Part shown: positions 25,562-33,636 of the stretch, in pieces
Position numbering within the stretch: position 1 is the first letter of the stretch
How the letters are laid out: the number at the start of each line of letters is the position of its first letter
Source of the DNA: Fundicoccus_A sp052115865
GTDB taxonomy: Bacteria > Bacillota > Bacilli > Lactobacillales > Aerococcaceae
Direction of reading: 5' to 3'
NCBI RefSeq assembly: GCF_052115865.1
Contig: NZ_JBQKME010000001.1
Coordinates: 434,001 to 498,000, forward strand
Length of the DNA stretch: 64,000 bases
The notes under the pieces: model-generated
Database searches by the model: none
Told to the model about the DNA's origin: nothing
Seen by the model: only the letters and a program-made list of their open reading frames with translations
Translations under genes and position numbers: made by a program

Positions 25562-26845
25562 ATGTCACAGTGGATGAAAAAGTTAGCTAAAGTCGCTTTA
25601 ACCGCCAGTTTATTCGCAACAATTGGAGGAGCAACAGCACAGGCGGCTTCAGATGACCCAAATGCTTTTACACTCTATTCCAATAAGAGTGAAACACAAG
25701 AGGCTTTAACAAATTATGCAGCTGCTTGGGGAGAAGCAAATGGAGTAGACATTAATGTTAAAGTTTGTTCTGGGGCATGTTCGTTAGGCGATCAATTAAA
25801 GGCAGACTTTACAGCTGGAGAAGGTCCAGATGTATTTGTTATTGAAGGGCAAAGTGGCTATGATTTATGGGCAGATATGTTACAACCTATTTCTGGTGAT
25901 TGGGTAGACCAAACAGAATTTGAATTTATTCAAAACGATGAAGTTTATGGCTTCCCAGTATCTGTTGAAGGATATGGCTTGGCATATAATGCAGATTTAT
26001 TAGCAGAAGCAGGTATTGATCCTGAATCGTTAAATTCATTTGAGGCTTTAGAAGCAGCTTTTGCTGATTTAGATGCTCGTAAAGATGAATTAGGTTTAAT
26101 TTCAGTTGTTGCTAATGCAACTATGGAAGGCGAAACTTGGATTATGGGTAACCATGACTTTAATGCATACTTAGGAAACTTATTACCAAATGGTGACCGT
26201 ACGGTAACGGAACAAGTAGTTGCTGGTGAAACAGATGCCGATCGTATGGCAGGTTATGCAGATTGGGTAGAATTATTATTTAAATATACTGACCCTCAAA
26301 TGTTAACGGTTGGAACGCAAGATGATATGGATATCGCTTTTGCATCTGGTCAAACAGCTTTCTTACACCAAGGTAACTGGAAAGATCCTAACTTAGCGCA
26401 ATTAGAAGCAAACTTTGCGATGGGCTTCATCCCTTATCAAACATCTCATGAAGAAAATTCAGAAGGATTATTTATTGGAGCACCTTCATACTATGTAGTT
26501 AACAAAGACACAGCTGCTTTAGATTCCATTAATAAATTCTTTGAAGATATGGTTTCAACGCCTGAAGGACAAGATTTCATGGTCAACCAAGCCAATATGA
26601 TTTCAGCTTTCTCAACAACAGAAGAAACACCTTCAGCACCATTATCAGCCTTTTTAGCTGAATGGATTTCTGCTGAAAAACCTGTCTATTCATTTGACAA
26701 TACGTACTTTATGCCAGATGGCTTTGGTATGAATAACTTAGGTCCAATTTACGGACAATTCGCGCAAGGAAATATCGATAAAGCTCAATTTATTGAATTA
26801 ATGACAGCTGAAATTGCTAAAGTTCCTGAGTTGTTAGGTAACTAG
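25562..26845 (+). CDS. Sugar ABC transporter substrate-binding protein, non-lipoprotein signal
   Basis: A 427-residue extracellular solute-binding protein of the carbohydrate (family 1, MalE-like) type. The signal sequence ends ATAQA-ASDD, a signal peptidase I site, with no cysteine, so the usual lipobox anchor of Gram-positive binding proteins is absent. The mature part starts NAFTLYSNKSETQEALTNYA and has hinge-region motifs such as FPVSVEGYGLAYNADLL. A CSGAC pair (about residues 71-75) could form a disulfide. GAGGAGGAATT precedes the ATG at 25562. Two permeases follow; no ATPase gene is present, so a shared MsmK/MalK-type ATPase elsewhere is expected. The sugar is not identifiable. Confidence 0.85.
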   Translation: MSQWMKKLAKVALTASLFATIGGATAQAASDDPNAFTLYSNKSETQEALTNYAAAWGEANGVDINVKVCSGACSLGDQLKADFTAGEGPDVFVIEGQSGYDLWADMLQPISGDWVDQTEFEFIQNDEVYGFPVSVEGYGLAYNADLLAEAGIDPESLNSFEALEAAFADLDARKDELGLISVVANATMEGETWIMGNHDFNAYLGNLLPNGDRTVTEQVVAGETDADRMAGYADWVELLFKYTDPQMLTVGTQDDMDIAFASGQTAFLHQGNWKDPNLAQLEANFAMGFIPYQTSHEENSEGLFIGAPSYYVVNKDTAALDSINKFFEDMVSTPEGQDFMVNQANMISAFSTTEETPSAPLSAFLAEWISAEKPVYSFDNTYFMPDGFGMNNLGPIYGQFAQGNIDKAQFIELMTAEIAKVPELLGN

Positions 26846-26860
26846 TAGACACAGTCTATG

Positions 26861-26900
26861 AAAAGCAGCGAACGGGGAGACCTAGTTCTGCTGCTTTTTA
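26861..26900 (+). terminator. Attenuating hairpin between binding protein and permeases
   Basis: AAAAGCAGC pairs with GCTGCTTTT, then more T and A. Placed inside the operon, it would let the binding protein be made in excess over the permeases. Confidence 0.7.
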
Positions 26901-26922
26901 TTTATTAGAAAGGGTGAGCTTT

Positions 26923-27852
26923 ATGGCAACAGATCAACCTAAAAAGTTTAATCGAACACGCAATGAATCGCGTAATTTTTTCATTCTAGTAGCACCAGCG
27001 GTATTTATTTTTCTATTAGTTATTGCAATTCCGTTTGTTTTAGGAGTCTATTATTCCTTTACTGATTGGGGTGGGGTGACACAAGCTGAGACAAATTTTG
27101 TTGGTTTTAAAAATTATATTCAGAGTTTTAAGGATACCCGCTTTCAATATTCATTAATGATTACTTTTATTTTTGCCATTATCAATGTGATTGTGATTAA
27201 CTTTATATCTTTTGGCTTAGCCATGCTGGTTTCCAGCAATATTAAGGGACGTAATATTTATCGGGCAGGATTTTTTATACCTAACTTAATTGGTGGATTG
27301 GTTTTAGGTTATATTTGGCAATTTATTTATAATCAAGTTTTCCCGGCTTTTGGTGAAGTGATTGGCAGTGAGTGGTTGATGAGAAACTTATTTCTTGGCA
27401 AACCTAATTTAGCCATGTCAGCCTTAGTCATCACAAACTCTTGGCAATATGCCGGATATATCATGATGATTTATTTTGCTGGTCTACAAGCCGTACCTGA
27501 CTCCTTATATGAATCTGCGTCACTTGATGGCGCCAATTGGTTCGCTAAATTGCGTCATATCACTATACCGATGGTCATGCCAGCCTTTACTGTTTCTCTT
27601 TTCCTCACAATAAATAACTCATTCAAAATCTTTGATGTCAACGTTTCCTTAACAGGTGGGGGACCTTCTATTATGTGGGAAGGCCAGGCAATTAAAGGAA
27701 CGGAATTTATTACGATGAATATTTATAATACAGCCTCGGTTGAAAATCAATTAGCAAGAGGACAAGCAAGAGCAGTCATACTATTTGTTATCCTAGTGAT
27801 TATTAGTCTTACCCAAACAACCATTACTAAACGTCGGGAGGTCGAAATGTAA
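26923..27852 (+). CDS. Sugar ABC transporter permease (MalF type)
   Basis: A 309-residue membrane subunit with six predicted helices starting at about residue 20 (NFFILVAPAVFIFLLVIAIP). The cytoplasmic EAA loop that docks the ATPase is present: ESASLDGANWFAKLRHITIP. A GTG nine bases upstream is in frame, but AAAGGGTG fits the ATG at 26923. It follows the internal hairpin and overlaps the second permease (TAATG), so the two subunits are translationally coupled and should form a heterodimer. Confidence 0.88.
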   Translation: MATDQPKKFNRTRNESRNFFILVAPAVFIFLLVIAIPFVLGVYYSFTDWGGVTQAETNFVGFKNYIQSFKDTRFQYSLMITFIFAIINVIVINFISFGLAMLVSSNIKGRNIYRAGFFIPNLIGGLVLGYIWQFIYNQVFPAFGEVIGSEWLMRNLFLGKPNLAMSALVITNSWQYAGYIMMIYFAGLQAVPDSLYESASLDGANWFAKLRHITIPMVMPAFTVSLFLTINNSFKIFDVNVSLTGGGPSIMWEGQAIKGTEFITMNIYNTASVENQLARGQARAVILFVILVIISLTQTTITKRREVEM

Positions 27853-28724
27853 TGAAAGCACGCAAACGAGGTTTAGTTGTTTTAGAAATTGTTGCTATCA
27901 TACTTTTTATCGTCGTTGTCAGTCCTTTTATTTTAATTATCATCAACTCTGCGAAATCTTCACGCGATATTTTATTAAATCCACTTTCTCTACCACAAGA
28001 TTGGGGGATATTTATTGAGAATGTGGTTTCGATTTGGAATAACCCATCGATTAATTATGCGGAAAGTTTTGTTTCTTCGGTGATTATTACGGTTGTCTCG
28101 TTGCTTATTATTACTTTGATTTCGTCTTTAGCCGCTTGGGGACTAGTTCGTCGGAAAACGCGGTTATCAAATGCGATCTTTTTAATGTTTGTTGCTTCAA
28201 TGGTTATTCCTTTCCAAGTGGTCATGTATCCTTTGATTTCTTGGTTTAGGATTATTCAAGAAAATGTTACAAAGCCGCTCTTTGGTTTTAATTTGCTCCG
28301 TTCATATTGGGGTGTCTTTCTAGCTTATGCTGGTTTTGGTATGGGGATGTCTGTTTTTATGTTCCATGGTTTTATTAAAGGGGTACCTGTAGAAATTGAA
28401 GAAGCTGCTGAAATTGATGGTGCCAATAAGTTCCAGACCTTTGTTTATGTCGTCTTGCCGTTATTGAAGCCGATTACGGTTACGATTCTTATCTTAAATG
28501 GGATTTGGATTTGGAATGACTACTTGCTACCATTGTTGTTATTGGGTGTGGGGAATGATATTCAAACTTTGCCCATTGCAGTGGCTAACTTTGCGGGATC
28601 CTATACCCGTCAATGGGATATGATTCTGACCTCATCTTTGATGGTTATTGCACCTGTGATTATCATCTTCCTATTTGCCCAAAAGCAAATCATGAAAGGA
28701 ATGGTCGAAGGGGCTATCAAGTAG
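27852..28724 (+). CDS. Sugar ABC transporter permease (MalG type)
   Basis: A 290-residue partner permease with six helices and the EAA loop EEAAEIDGANKFQTFVYVVLPLLKP. The first helix is LEIVAIILFIVVVSPFILII and the protein ends with the short basic tail typical of MalG-type subunits (KGMVEGAIK). It overlaps the upstream permease stop by one base. The last gene of the operon; a large structured hairpin element follows. Confidence 0.88.
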   Translation: MKARKRGLVVLEIVAIILFIVVVSPFILIIINSAKSSRDILLNPLSLPQDWGIFIENVVSIWNNPSINYAESFVSSVIITVVSLLIITLISSLAAWGLVRRKTRLSNAIFLMFVASMVIPFQVVMYPLISWFRIIQENVTKPLFGFNLLRSYWGVFLAYAGFGMGMSVFMFHGFIKGVPVEIEEAAEIDGANKFQTFVYVVLPLLKPITVTILILNGIWIWNDYLLPLLLLGVGNDIQTLPIAVANFAGSYTRQWDMILTSSLMVIAPVIIIFLFAQKQIMKGMVEGAIK

Positions 28725-28772
28725 GAATTAGAAATTGCTCCTTTGCTTGAACGAAAATAAATTCATAAATTT

Positions 28773-28929
28773 GAAACTCCGAGCTTTTAAATAATAGTGG
28801 AACCGTCTTTTGCCTCTCTATGAGAGGCAAAAGACTCGGCCGACTACTCGAACGCTAAGCGCAAAAGGTCTAAGCGTTCGATGTGTGTCTGTCCGTTCTT
28901 TACACTATCATTTAAAAGTTCGGAGTTTC
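28773..28929. other. Long inverted-repeat element with three-way-junction fold
   Basis: The 27-base ends (28773-28799 and 28903-28929) are complementary at 25 positions, the other two being able to form G-T pairs. Inside are a 14-bp perfect hairpin (GTCTTTTGCCTCTC, 3-base loop, 28805-28835) and a 9-bp one (TCGAACGCT with AGCGTTCGA, 28848-28881). The whole folds as a closed stem with two arms. A T-rich run (TTTGTTTTTTT) follows. It may be the operon terminator, a small mobile repeat (no clear target duplication) or a structured RNA. Confidence 0.6.
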
Positions 28930-29053
28930 TTTGTTTTTTTAGTTGAAGAGGAATAGATATTAATTTGTAGAAAGATATCAGAATAATAGAACAGCATTAT
29001 CAAGCAAGAATATGTTATATTAATGAATAAGAATTTATTGAATAGGTGAGTAT

Positions 29054-30466
29054 ATGAAAAAAGAAATATATCCAACAGAAGTTCTAGATGTAACGATTGA
29101 CAGATTGGATGAAAAGGGGCGCGGGGTTGTAAGTTATGTCCATGCCCCAGACAAGGGATCTAATGGAAAACATTTGAAAATTATCATGAATAATGTGGTA
29201 CCAGGTGATAAAGTTCGTGTCACTATTGATAATGCCAAAGGACGTAAGACAGCCGTCGTTGAATTCGATGAATTATTAGCCCCTGGACCAAGCCGTATTT
29301 CTGAAGTAAATATCACTGTTAACGAAGCAGGTGGCACTCCTTTACAATTTATGAAATACGAGGACCAATTGAAGTTGAAGCAAGAGTTGGTGCAGGGATA
29401 TTTAGTTGAAAAAGGTTTTGATGTTGAAAAGGTTCAGCCGATTATTGGGATGGAGAATCCGTATCGATATCGCAATAAGATGGAGTTGACCTTTGGGTCA
29501 GATGGGGCTTTGGGGATGCATCGCCAAGGGAATTTCCGGGAAATTATTGATATGGAGGACTCTATGCTTGCGCCCGAGGAGATGGTGAAGGTGAAGGATG
29601 CAGTCAGTCAATGGCAAAAAGACCATACATTAAGAGGTTATGACAAAGATAGCAAGGAAGGTCTGTTGCGTAATTTGATGATGCGGAAGTCATTTGCGAC
29701 CGAAGAATTGATGGTTGTGATATTTGCAACGGAAAGAGCGGAGGACCTACCAGAAGTTGCAGCTGATTTAACAAATCGATTGAGTGGGCAATTTGAGAAT
29801 TTAGCTAGTTTAATCTGGGTTTTAAATCGTAATGTGGCGGATAGTACGCAGTCTGAAGAAGAGACGGTTTTGTTTGGACGAGACTATATTTATGATCAGT
29901 TAAAAGGTTTTAATTATCGAATTTGGCATGATACGTTTTTCCAAGCGAATCCTGTACAAGCAGAAAAGTTGGTTGATTTGGCATTGGGTTATGCAGAAGT
30001 TGATGCATCAATGCGGACATTGGACTTGTTTTGTGGTGTAGGAACATTCAGTTTACCAATGGCAGCTCGTTCAAAGGAGTTAGCAGGAATTGAAATCGTT
30101 GAGTCTTCTATTCAGTCCGCACGAAGAAATGCTGTGGATAATGGTTTGGACAATACTTATTTCATGGTCAGTGATGCACGAAGTGGTTTAAAAACGTTGA
30201 AGGAAGAGTGGGGACAACCTGATTTGTTGTTATTGGATCCGCCGAGAAGTGGTGCAGGTGGTAAAGTCATGCGTAGTATTGGTCGCTTTGGAACAGAAAA
30301 AATTGTCTATGTGTCTTGTAATCCAAAGAGTTTAGCAGAAGATTTAGTTTGGTTACGTGATTTTGGGTATGAGCTGCAAGTGGTGCAGCCGGTAGATCAA
30401 TTTCCGCATACGATGCATGTTGAAACCGTCAGTCTCTTAGTGAAATCGAGCGACAGCGAAGATTAA
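29054..30466 (+). CDS. rlmD: 23S rRNA (uracil-5-)-methyltransferase, second RlmD paralogue
   Basis: A 470-residue TrmA-family enzyme with an N-terminal TRAM domain (TEVLDVTIDRLDEKGRGVVSY), the SAM site TLDLFCGVGTFSLPMA, LLLDPPRSGAGGKVM and the nucleophile loop YVSCNPKSLAEDL near residue 421. As in the first paralogue, the cysteines of the usual iron-sulfur cluster are replaced (VNEAGGTPLQFMKYEDQL). AGGTGA precedes the ATG. A one-mismatch copy of the interspersed 15-mer lies at 29392-29406. The division of labour between the two paralogues is not deducible. Confidence 0.82.
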   Translation: MKKEIYPTEVLDVTIDRLDEKGRGVVSYVHAPDKGSNGKHLKIIMNNVVPGDKVRVTIDNAKGRKTAVVEFDELLAPGPSRISEVNITVNEAGGTPLQFMKYEDQLKLKQELVQGYLVEKGFDVEKVQPIIGMENPYRYRNKMELTFGSDGALGMHRQGNFREIIDMEDSMLAPEEMVKVKDAVSQWQKDHTLRGYDKDSKEGLLRNLMMRKSFATEELMVVIFATERAEDLPEVAADLTNRLSGQFENLASLIWVLNRNVADSTQSEEETVLFGRDYIYDQLKGFNYRIWHDTFFQANPVQAEKLVDLALGYAEVDASMRTLDLFCGVGTFSLPMAARSKELAGIEIVESSIQSARRNAVDNGLDNTYFMVSDARSGLKTLKEEWGQPDLLLLDPPRSGAGGKVMRSIGRFGTEKIVYVSCNPKSLAEDLVWLRDFGYELQVVQPVDQFPHTMHVETVSLLVKSSDSED

Positions 30467-30479
30467 ACTTAGAGATGCG

Positions 30480-30700
30480 GTTGGTCCGCGAATGGAGTGA
30501 GCAGGCCTTCCAAAGGTGTGGAGTTGAAAGCTTCGTAGTTCATCAATTACGAGTGATTGATGCACGGATTGCCCAAGCGCGAATCGGCGCTTGGGAGCAA
30601 TCGGCTGTTTGAGTGTGTAATTATGCTAAAGCTGTTGGAGAGTAGCGAGTTACCAATCGCTTGAGATAGTGGTGCTTTTAGTTAAAGAATAATTTTATTA
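30480..30700 (+). other. Hairpin-rich intergenic region, possible structured RNA
   Basis: There is no open frame with a ribosome binding site, but several hairpins line up. The strongest is GATTGCCCAAGCGC pairing with GCGCTTGGGAGCAATC around 30565-30605; others are CATCAAT/ATTGATG, GCGG/CCGC and AGCGA/TCGCT. Higher GC than flanking spacers. It could be a non-coding RNA ended by the terminator at 30706, or more degenerate repeats. I do not recognise an RNA family. Confidence 0.35.
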
Positions 30701-30705
30701 AGTAT

Positions 30706-30730
30706 AAAAACAGCCGATGTGCTGTTTTTT
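30706..30730 (+). terminator. Terminator downstream of the hairpin-rich region
   Basis: AAAACAGC pairs with GCTGTTTT around CGATGT, followed by TT. Confidence 0.7.
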
Positions 30731-30738
30731 AATTCAAA

Positions 30739-30772
30739 ATACCATACATACATGCTGTATGTATGGTATAAT
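30739..30772 (+). promoter_or_regulatory. Palindromic operator and promoter of the VOC-TetR operon
   Basis: ATACCATACATAC and GTATGTATGGTAT are a perfect 13-bp inverted repeat around ATGCT (30739-30769). The right arm overlaps the -10 box TATAAT at 30767-30772. This is the layout of a self-regulated TetR-family operator. Confidence 0.75.
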
Positions 30773-30791
30773 TTATTTAGGAGGGATGAAT

Positions 30792-31196
30792 ATGCAAACT
30801 ACTAGTTTTTACCCTGTATTATTGACAGATCATATTGAAAAAGACGCCAAATTTTTTATGAACTATTTCGGATTTCAAGCTACTTTTAAATCAGATTGGT
30901 ATATTTCTTTAGTCGATGAAGCTGGCCACGAATTAGCTTTCTTGGATGAGAGCCATGAAACGATTCCTCAGGGCTTTAATGGAAAAAGTTCACATCTCAT
31001 TTTAAACTTTGAAAAAGAGGAGATTGATGATTTATATAGTCAATTGAAAGATAAAGAAGAAATCAACTTCGTCTTGGATCTCAAAGAAGAAGACTTTGGT
31101 CAAAAACACTTTATTATTGAGGGACCGAACCAAATTCTCATTGATATTATTAAGGTGATTCCACCAACGTCTGAATATAGTGGAAATTATGAATAA
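30792..31196 (+). CDS. VOC (glyoxalase-fold) protein
   Basis: A 134-residue vicinal-oxygen-chelate protein (TSFYPVLLTDHIEKDAKFFMNYFGF, closing QKHFIIEGPNQILIDIIKV). Such proteins bind or modify small hydrophobic or reactive compounds; no substrate can be named. AGGAGG at 30779-30784 is seven bases from the ATG at 30792, so I prefer it to the upstream ATG at 30786. It is first of an operon with a TetR regulator and an AlkD-like protein, all overlapping by 8 bp, which suggests a response to a toxic or alkylating chemical. Confidence 0.78.
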   Translation: MQTTSFYPVLLTDHIEKDAKFFMNYFGFQATFKSDWYISLVDEAGHELAFLDESHETIPQGFNGKSSHLILNFEKEEIDDLYSQLKDKEEINFVLDLKEEDFGQKHFIIEGPNQILIDIIKVIPPTSEYSGNYE

Positions 31197-31773
31197 GAAT
31201 GAACAAGCTTCCAAAGAGACTGTTGAAAAGTTATTGGAGATTGCTCGAAAAAAATTCTCTGAAAAAGGTTTTGCCAAAACCTCATTAAATGAGATTGTCC
31301 AAGAGATGGGCATGACACGAGGTGCATTTTACCATCATTTTTCAAATAAAGAGACCTTATTTTTGGCAGTTTTAGAAGAGATTCATGAAGAATTAGGAGA
31401 CTATGTAGAGGGCAAAGCTTCAGAAGAAGGAACTTTGTGGGGGCAATTAGAAGAGGGTTGCATAGCTTTTGTAGAATATGCCATTAGACCCGAAATATAC
31501 CCGATACTTTTAATTGATAGCATAATGGTTATGTCTTGGTCAAAATGGAAAGAAATGGACGAAAATAATTCTCAGACTCTCCTTCAAGAAATTATCATGG
31601 AACTGGTAGCTGCTGGTGAATTTCAAAAGATGAATGTAGACTATGCTACAGTCTTAATTTCCGGTGGCCTCAATGAATTAGCAATGAAACTTGTTAATCA
31701 ATCGGAGAACTCAGCTGAAGAATTTAGGCAAGCGATTCATATTTTTCTGAAAGGATTTAGATCAAATGGCTAA
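31189..31773 (+). CDS. TetR-family transcriptional regulator
   Basis: A 194-residue TetR repressor: the N-terminal helix-turn-helix is FAKTSLNEIVQEMGMTRGAFYHHFSNKETLFLAVLEE, the rest a helical ligand-binding domain. It starts inside the VOC gene (8-bp overlap), with a GTG nine bases earlier as an alternative. The palindrome over the operon's own -10 box is the likely binding site, so it would regulate itself, the VOC protein and the downstream AlkD-like gene. Confidence 0.88.
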   Translation: MNKNEQASKETVEKLLEIARKKFSEKGFAKTSLNEIVQEMGMTRGAFYHHFSNKETLFLAVLEEIHEELGDYVEGKASEEGTLWGQLEEGCIAFVEYAIRPEIYPILLIDSIMVMSWSKWKEMDENNSQTLLQEIIMELVAAGEFQKMNVDYATVLISGGLNELAMKLVNQSENSAEEFRQAIHIFLKGFRSNG

Positions 31774-32500
31774 AAAATTAAAAACATATTATGATAAAAA
31801 TTATCTTGAAGCATTTGCTAAACTCCTAGATGAAGCCAGTTCAGATTTTGATAGTGAGTCCTTTTTTCAGCTAACGCTCGATGATATCGATGTTTTTGAA
31901 TTTATGGCTAGACAAAATCTAATAGCTCATGCAATTCATGAGTCTTTAGCTATAGGTTATCCAGAGTGTCTTGAAGTTTTTTACTCCATACTGGGTCCTG
32001 AATTACCAAATAATAAAGATAATTATAATAAAGGCTATTGGCTGTGGCCTATTGGTAAGTTTGTTGAGATTTATGGTCTAGATGATTATGCTGCTTCGAT
32101 TGCTTTTAGTAAGGAGCTCACTAAACGATTCACCTCTGAGTATTGTATGCGTCCCTTACTTGCGGCCTATCCTGAAGAAAGTCTCCAAACTTTATTGGAA
32201 TGGAGTCAAGATGGAAATATGCGCGTTCGCCGTCTTGCATCCGAATGTATTCGCATCCGTCTACCTTGGTCAAAAAAATTGACAGTTGCTCTTGATTACT
32301 TTGAGGCATATGAAGAGATACTAAGCAACTTAAAACATGATTCTGATAAATTTGTTCAAAAATCAGTAGCGAATAATCTCAATGATTTATATAAGGAGAG
32401 TCCTATCCACTTTGAAAAAATAGTAAAAAAATGGGATAATGAAAAGAAATCTGAAGCGACAGATTGGATTCTAAAACATGGTTCAAGAAGTATAAAGTAG
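31766..32500 (+). CDS. HEAT-repeat DNA alkylation repair-like protein
   Basis: A 244-residue helical protein; the motif MRVRRLASECIRIRLPWSKKL matches the conserved VRRLASEG-RPRLPW block of AlkC/AlkD-like HEAT-repeat alkylpurine glycosylases. The early part (YYDKNYLEAFAKLLDEASSDF) matches the same group. The family lifts N3/N7-alkylpurines from DNA; activity of this member is inferred. It overlaps the TetR stop by 8 bp and is the last gene of the operon. Confidence 0.75.
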   Translation: MAKKLKTYYDKNYLEAFAKLLDEASSDFDSESFFQLTLDDIDVFEFMARQNLIAHAIHESLAIGYPECLEVFYSILGPELPNNKDNYNKGYWLWPIGKFVEIYGLDDYAASIAFSKELTKRFTSEYCMRPLLAAYPEESLQTLLEWSQDGNMRVRRLASECIRIRLPWSKKLTVALDYFEAYEEILSNLKHDSDKFVQKSVANNLNDLYKESPIHFEKIVKKWDNEKKSEATDWILKHGSRSIK

Positions 32501-32538
32501 GAAAAATTTAAGATCATCTATTTGAAACCATTACTGAC

Positions 32539-32688
32539 ATGCAAAATCAAGCCAGTAAAAATCTGACAGTGAAGACTTTTACTAAAAAGTATGCGCAAGA
32601 TTCCTATTATTTTGGTCGGAAATTTAAGCAATTGAGGGGTTTTAATGCAAGTGATAGTTTATTTTTGCTGATGAAAGTATTGGCTTGA
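32539..32688 (+). pseudogene. Short coding remnant, unidentified
   Basis: A 49-codon frame with protein-like composition (LTVKTFTKKYAQDSYYFGRKFKQLRG), vaguely like the second helix-turn-helix of AraC-type regulators. There is no ribosome binding site and the frame continues upstream to a stop, so I regard it as the end of a decayed gene. The call is tentative. Confidence 0.3.
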
Positions 32689-32730
32689 CAATACAGAATA
32701 TGTCATTAGGCTGAATAAAGGATCAATCTA

Positions 32731-32739
32731 TGATATAAT
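32731..32739 (+). promoter_or_regulatory. Extended -10 promoter of the Fic toxin-antitoxin pair
   Basis: TGATATAAT is an extended -10 element (TG, one base, TATAAT at 32734-32739), 27 bp before the antitoxin start. No good -35 box is present at the right distance. Confidence 0.5.
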
Positions 32740-32765
32740 GTAATTAAGAAAGGGGAGAAGATATT

Positions 32766-32969
32766 ATGGAAATGGCTCCAAAGTTAATTTCTGTTGATGA
32801 AAGTAAAAATACCATTATGGGTGTAATTTTTGGTTCTAATAAAAAATATCGTGCGGCCCTTTATGCTATTTCATCTAATATGATTGAGGGTTGGACTCCT
32901 ACAAGAGAGGATGTTCAATTAGTTAAAAAACAAACTGATGAGATTTTTGATAAATATGAAGCGAAATAA
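32766..32969 (+). CDS. Fic antitoxin (VbhA-like)
   Basis: A 67-residue antitoxin. The inhibitory helix carries SNMIEG, matching the (S/T)xxxE(G/N) motif whose glutamate blocks the Fic active site. The second half is helical (REDVQLVKKQTDEIFDKYE). AAGGGGAG precedes the ATG and the stop overlaps the start of the fic gene by 14 bp, the usual antitoxin-first order of class I Fic systems. Confidence 0.8.
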   Translation: MEMAPKLISVDESKNTIMGVIFGSNKKYRAALYAISSNMIEGWTPTREDVQLVKKQTDEIFDKYEAK

Positions 32970-33576
32970 TAGAGATTACCCGGATTATCAATATGATGAT
33001 CCGGGTTTAATATATGTCTATAGTGATTCGGGTGTTCTACGTAATAAGTTCTCGATTAGGAATGAAGAGGAACTAGAACTAGTGGAACGTGAAATTACAA
33101 ATCAACGTCTTATTGAATTATATATTCAGCCCATTAAAATCCATACGATGGAAGATGTGAAACTGATTCACCGATTTCTTTTTGAATCAATTTATGAATG
33201 GGCCGGAGATTATCGGGCCGTGGATATTGGCAAGGGTCATCACATGTTTATGCCTTTATCACGTTTAGAACAGGGTGAAAATTACATTAATTCTTTACTT
33301 GCTCATATAACGACTATTTCGAACAATCGGTCAGAGCTAATTAAATCCTTAGTAGAGATATTGGACAATCTGAATCATTTACATCCATTTAGAGAAGGTA
33401 ATGGTCGGACTCAGAGAGAAGCTATCAGAAGTTTGGCGCTAGATAAAGGATATCGAATGGATTTTGATTTATCAGATGCGGATAATTATAAATTGTATAT
33501 GAATGGGTTAGTTGATGATAGGCTAGATTTATTGGAAGAACTGTTTGATAAACTGATGGTCGAGTGTAATGAGTAA
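32956..33576 (+). CDS. Fic-domain toxin (AMPylase/nucleotidyltransferase)
   Basis: A 206-residue Fic protein that would transfer AMP or another nucleotide onto hydroxyl groups of target proteins. The active-site motif HPFREGNGRTQR is complete (HPFxxGNGRxxR). The early region has FLFESIYEWAGDYR, the typical alpha-helix before the flap. The antitoxin upstream supplies the inhibitory glutamate in trans. The ATG at 32956 lies within the antitoxin gene. The target cannot be deduced. Confidence 0.85.
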   Translation: MKRNNRDYPDYQYDDPGLIYVYSDSGVLRNKFSIRNEEELELVEREITNQRLIELYIQPIKIHTMEDVKLIHRFLFESIYEWAGDYRAVDIGKGHHMFMPLSRLEQGENYINSLLAHITTISNNRSELIKSLVEILDNLNHLHPFREGNGRTQREAIRSLALDKGYRMDFDLSDADNYKLYMNGLVDDRLDLLEELFDKLMVECNE

Positions 33577-33636
33577 TGGAGATCAATTCCATCCAAACTC
33601 CCTACTCGACATACCTCTTTCAATCCATACTTTATC

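Noticed and set aside
32685..32690. TTGACA as the -35 box of the fic promoter
   Set aside because: It is 43 bp from the TATAAT at 32734, too far for one promoter; the extended -10 explains the promoter better.
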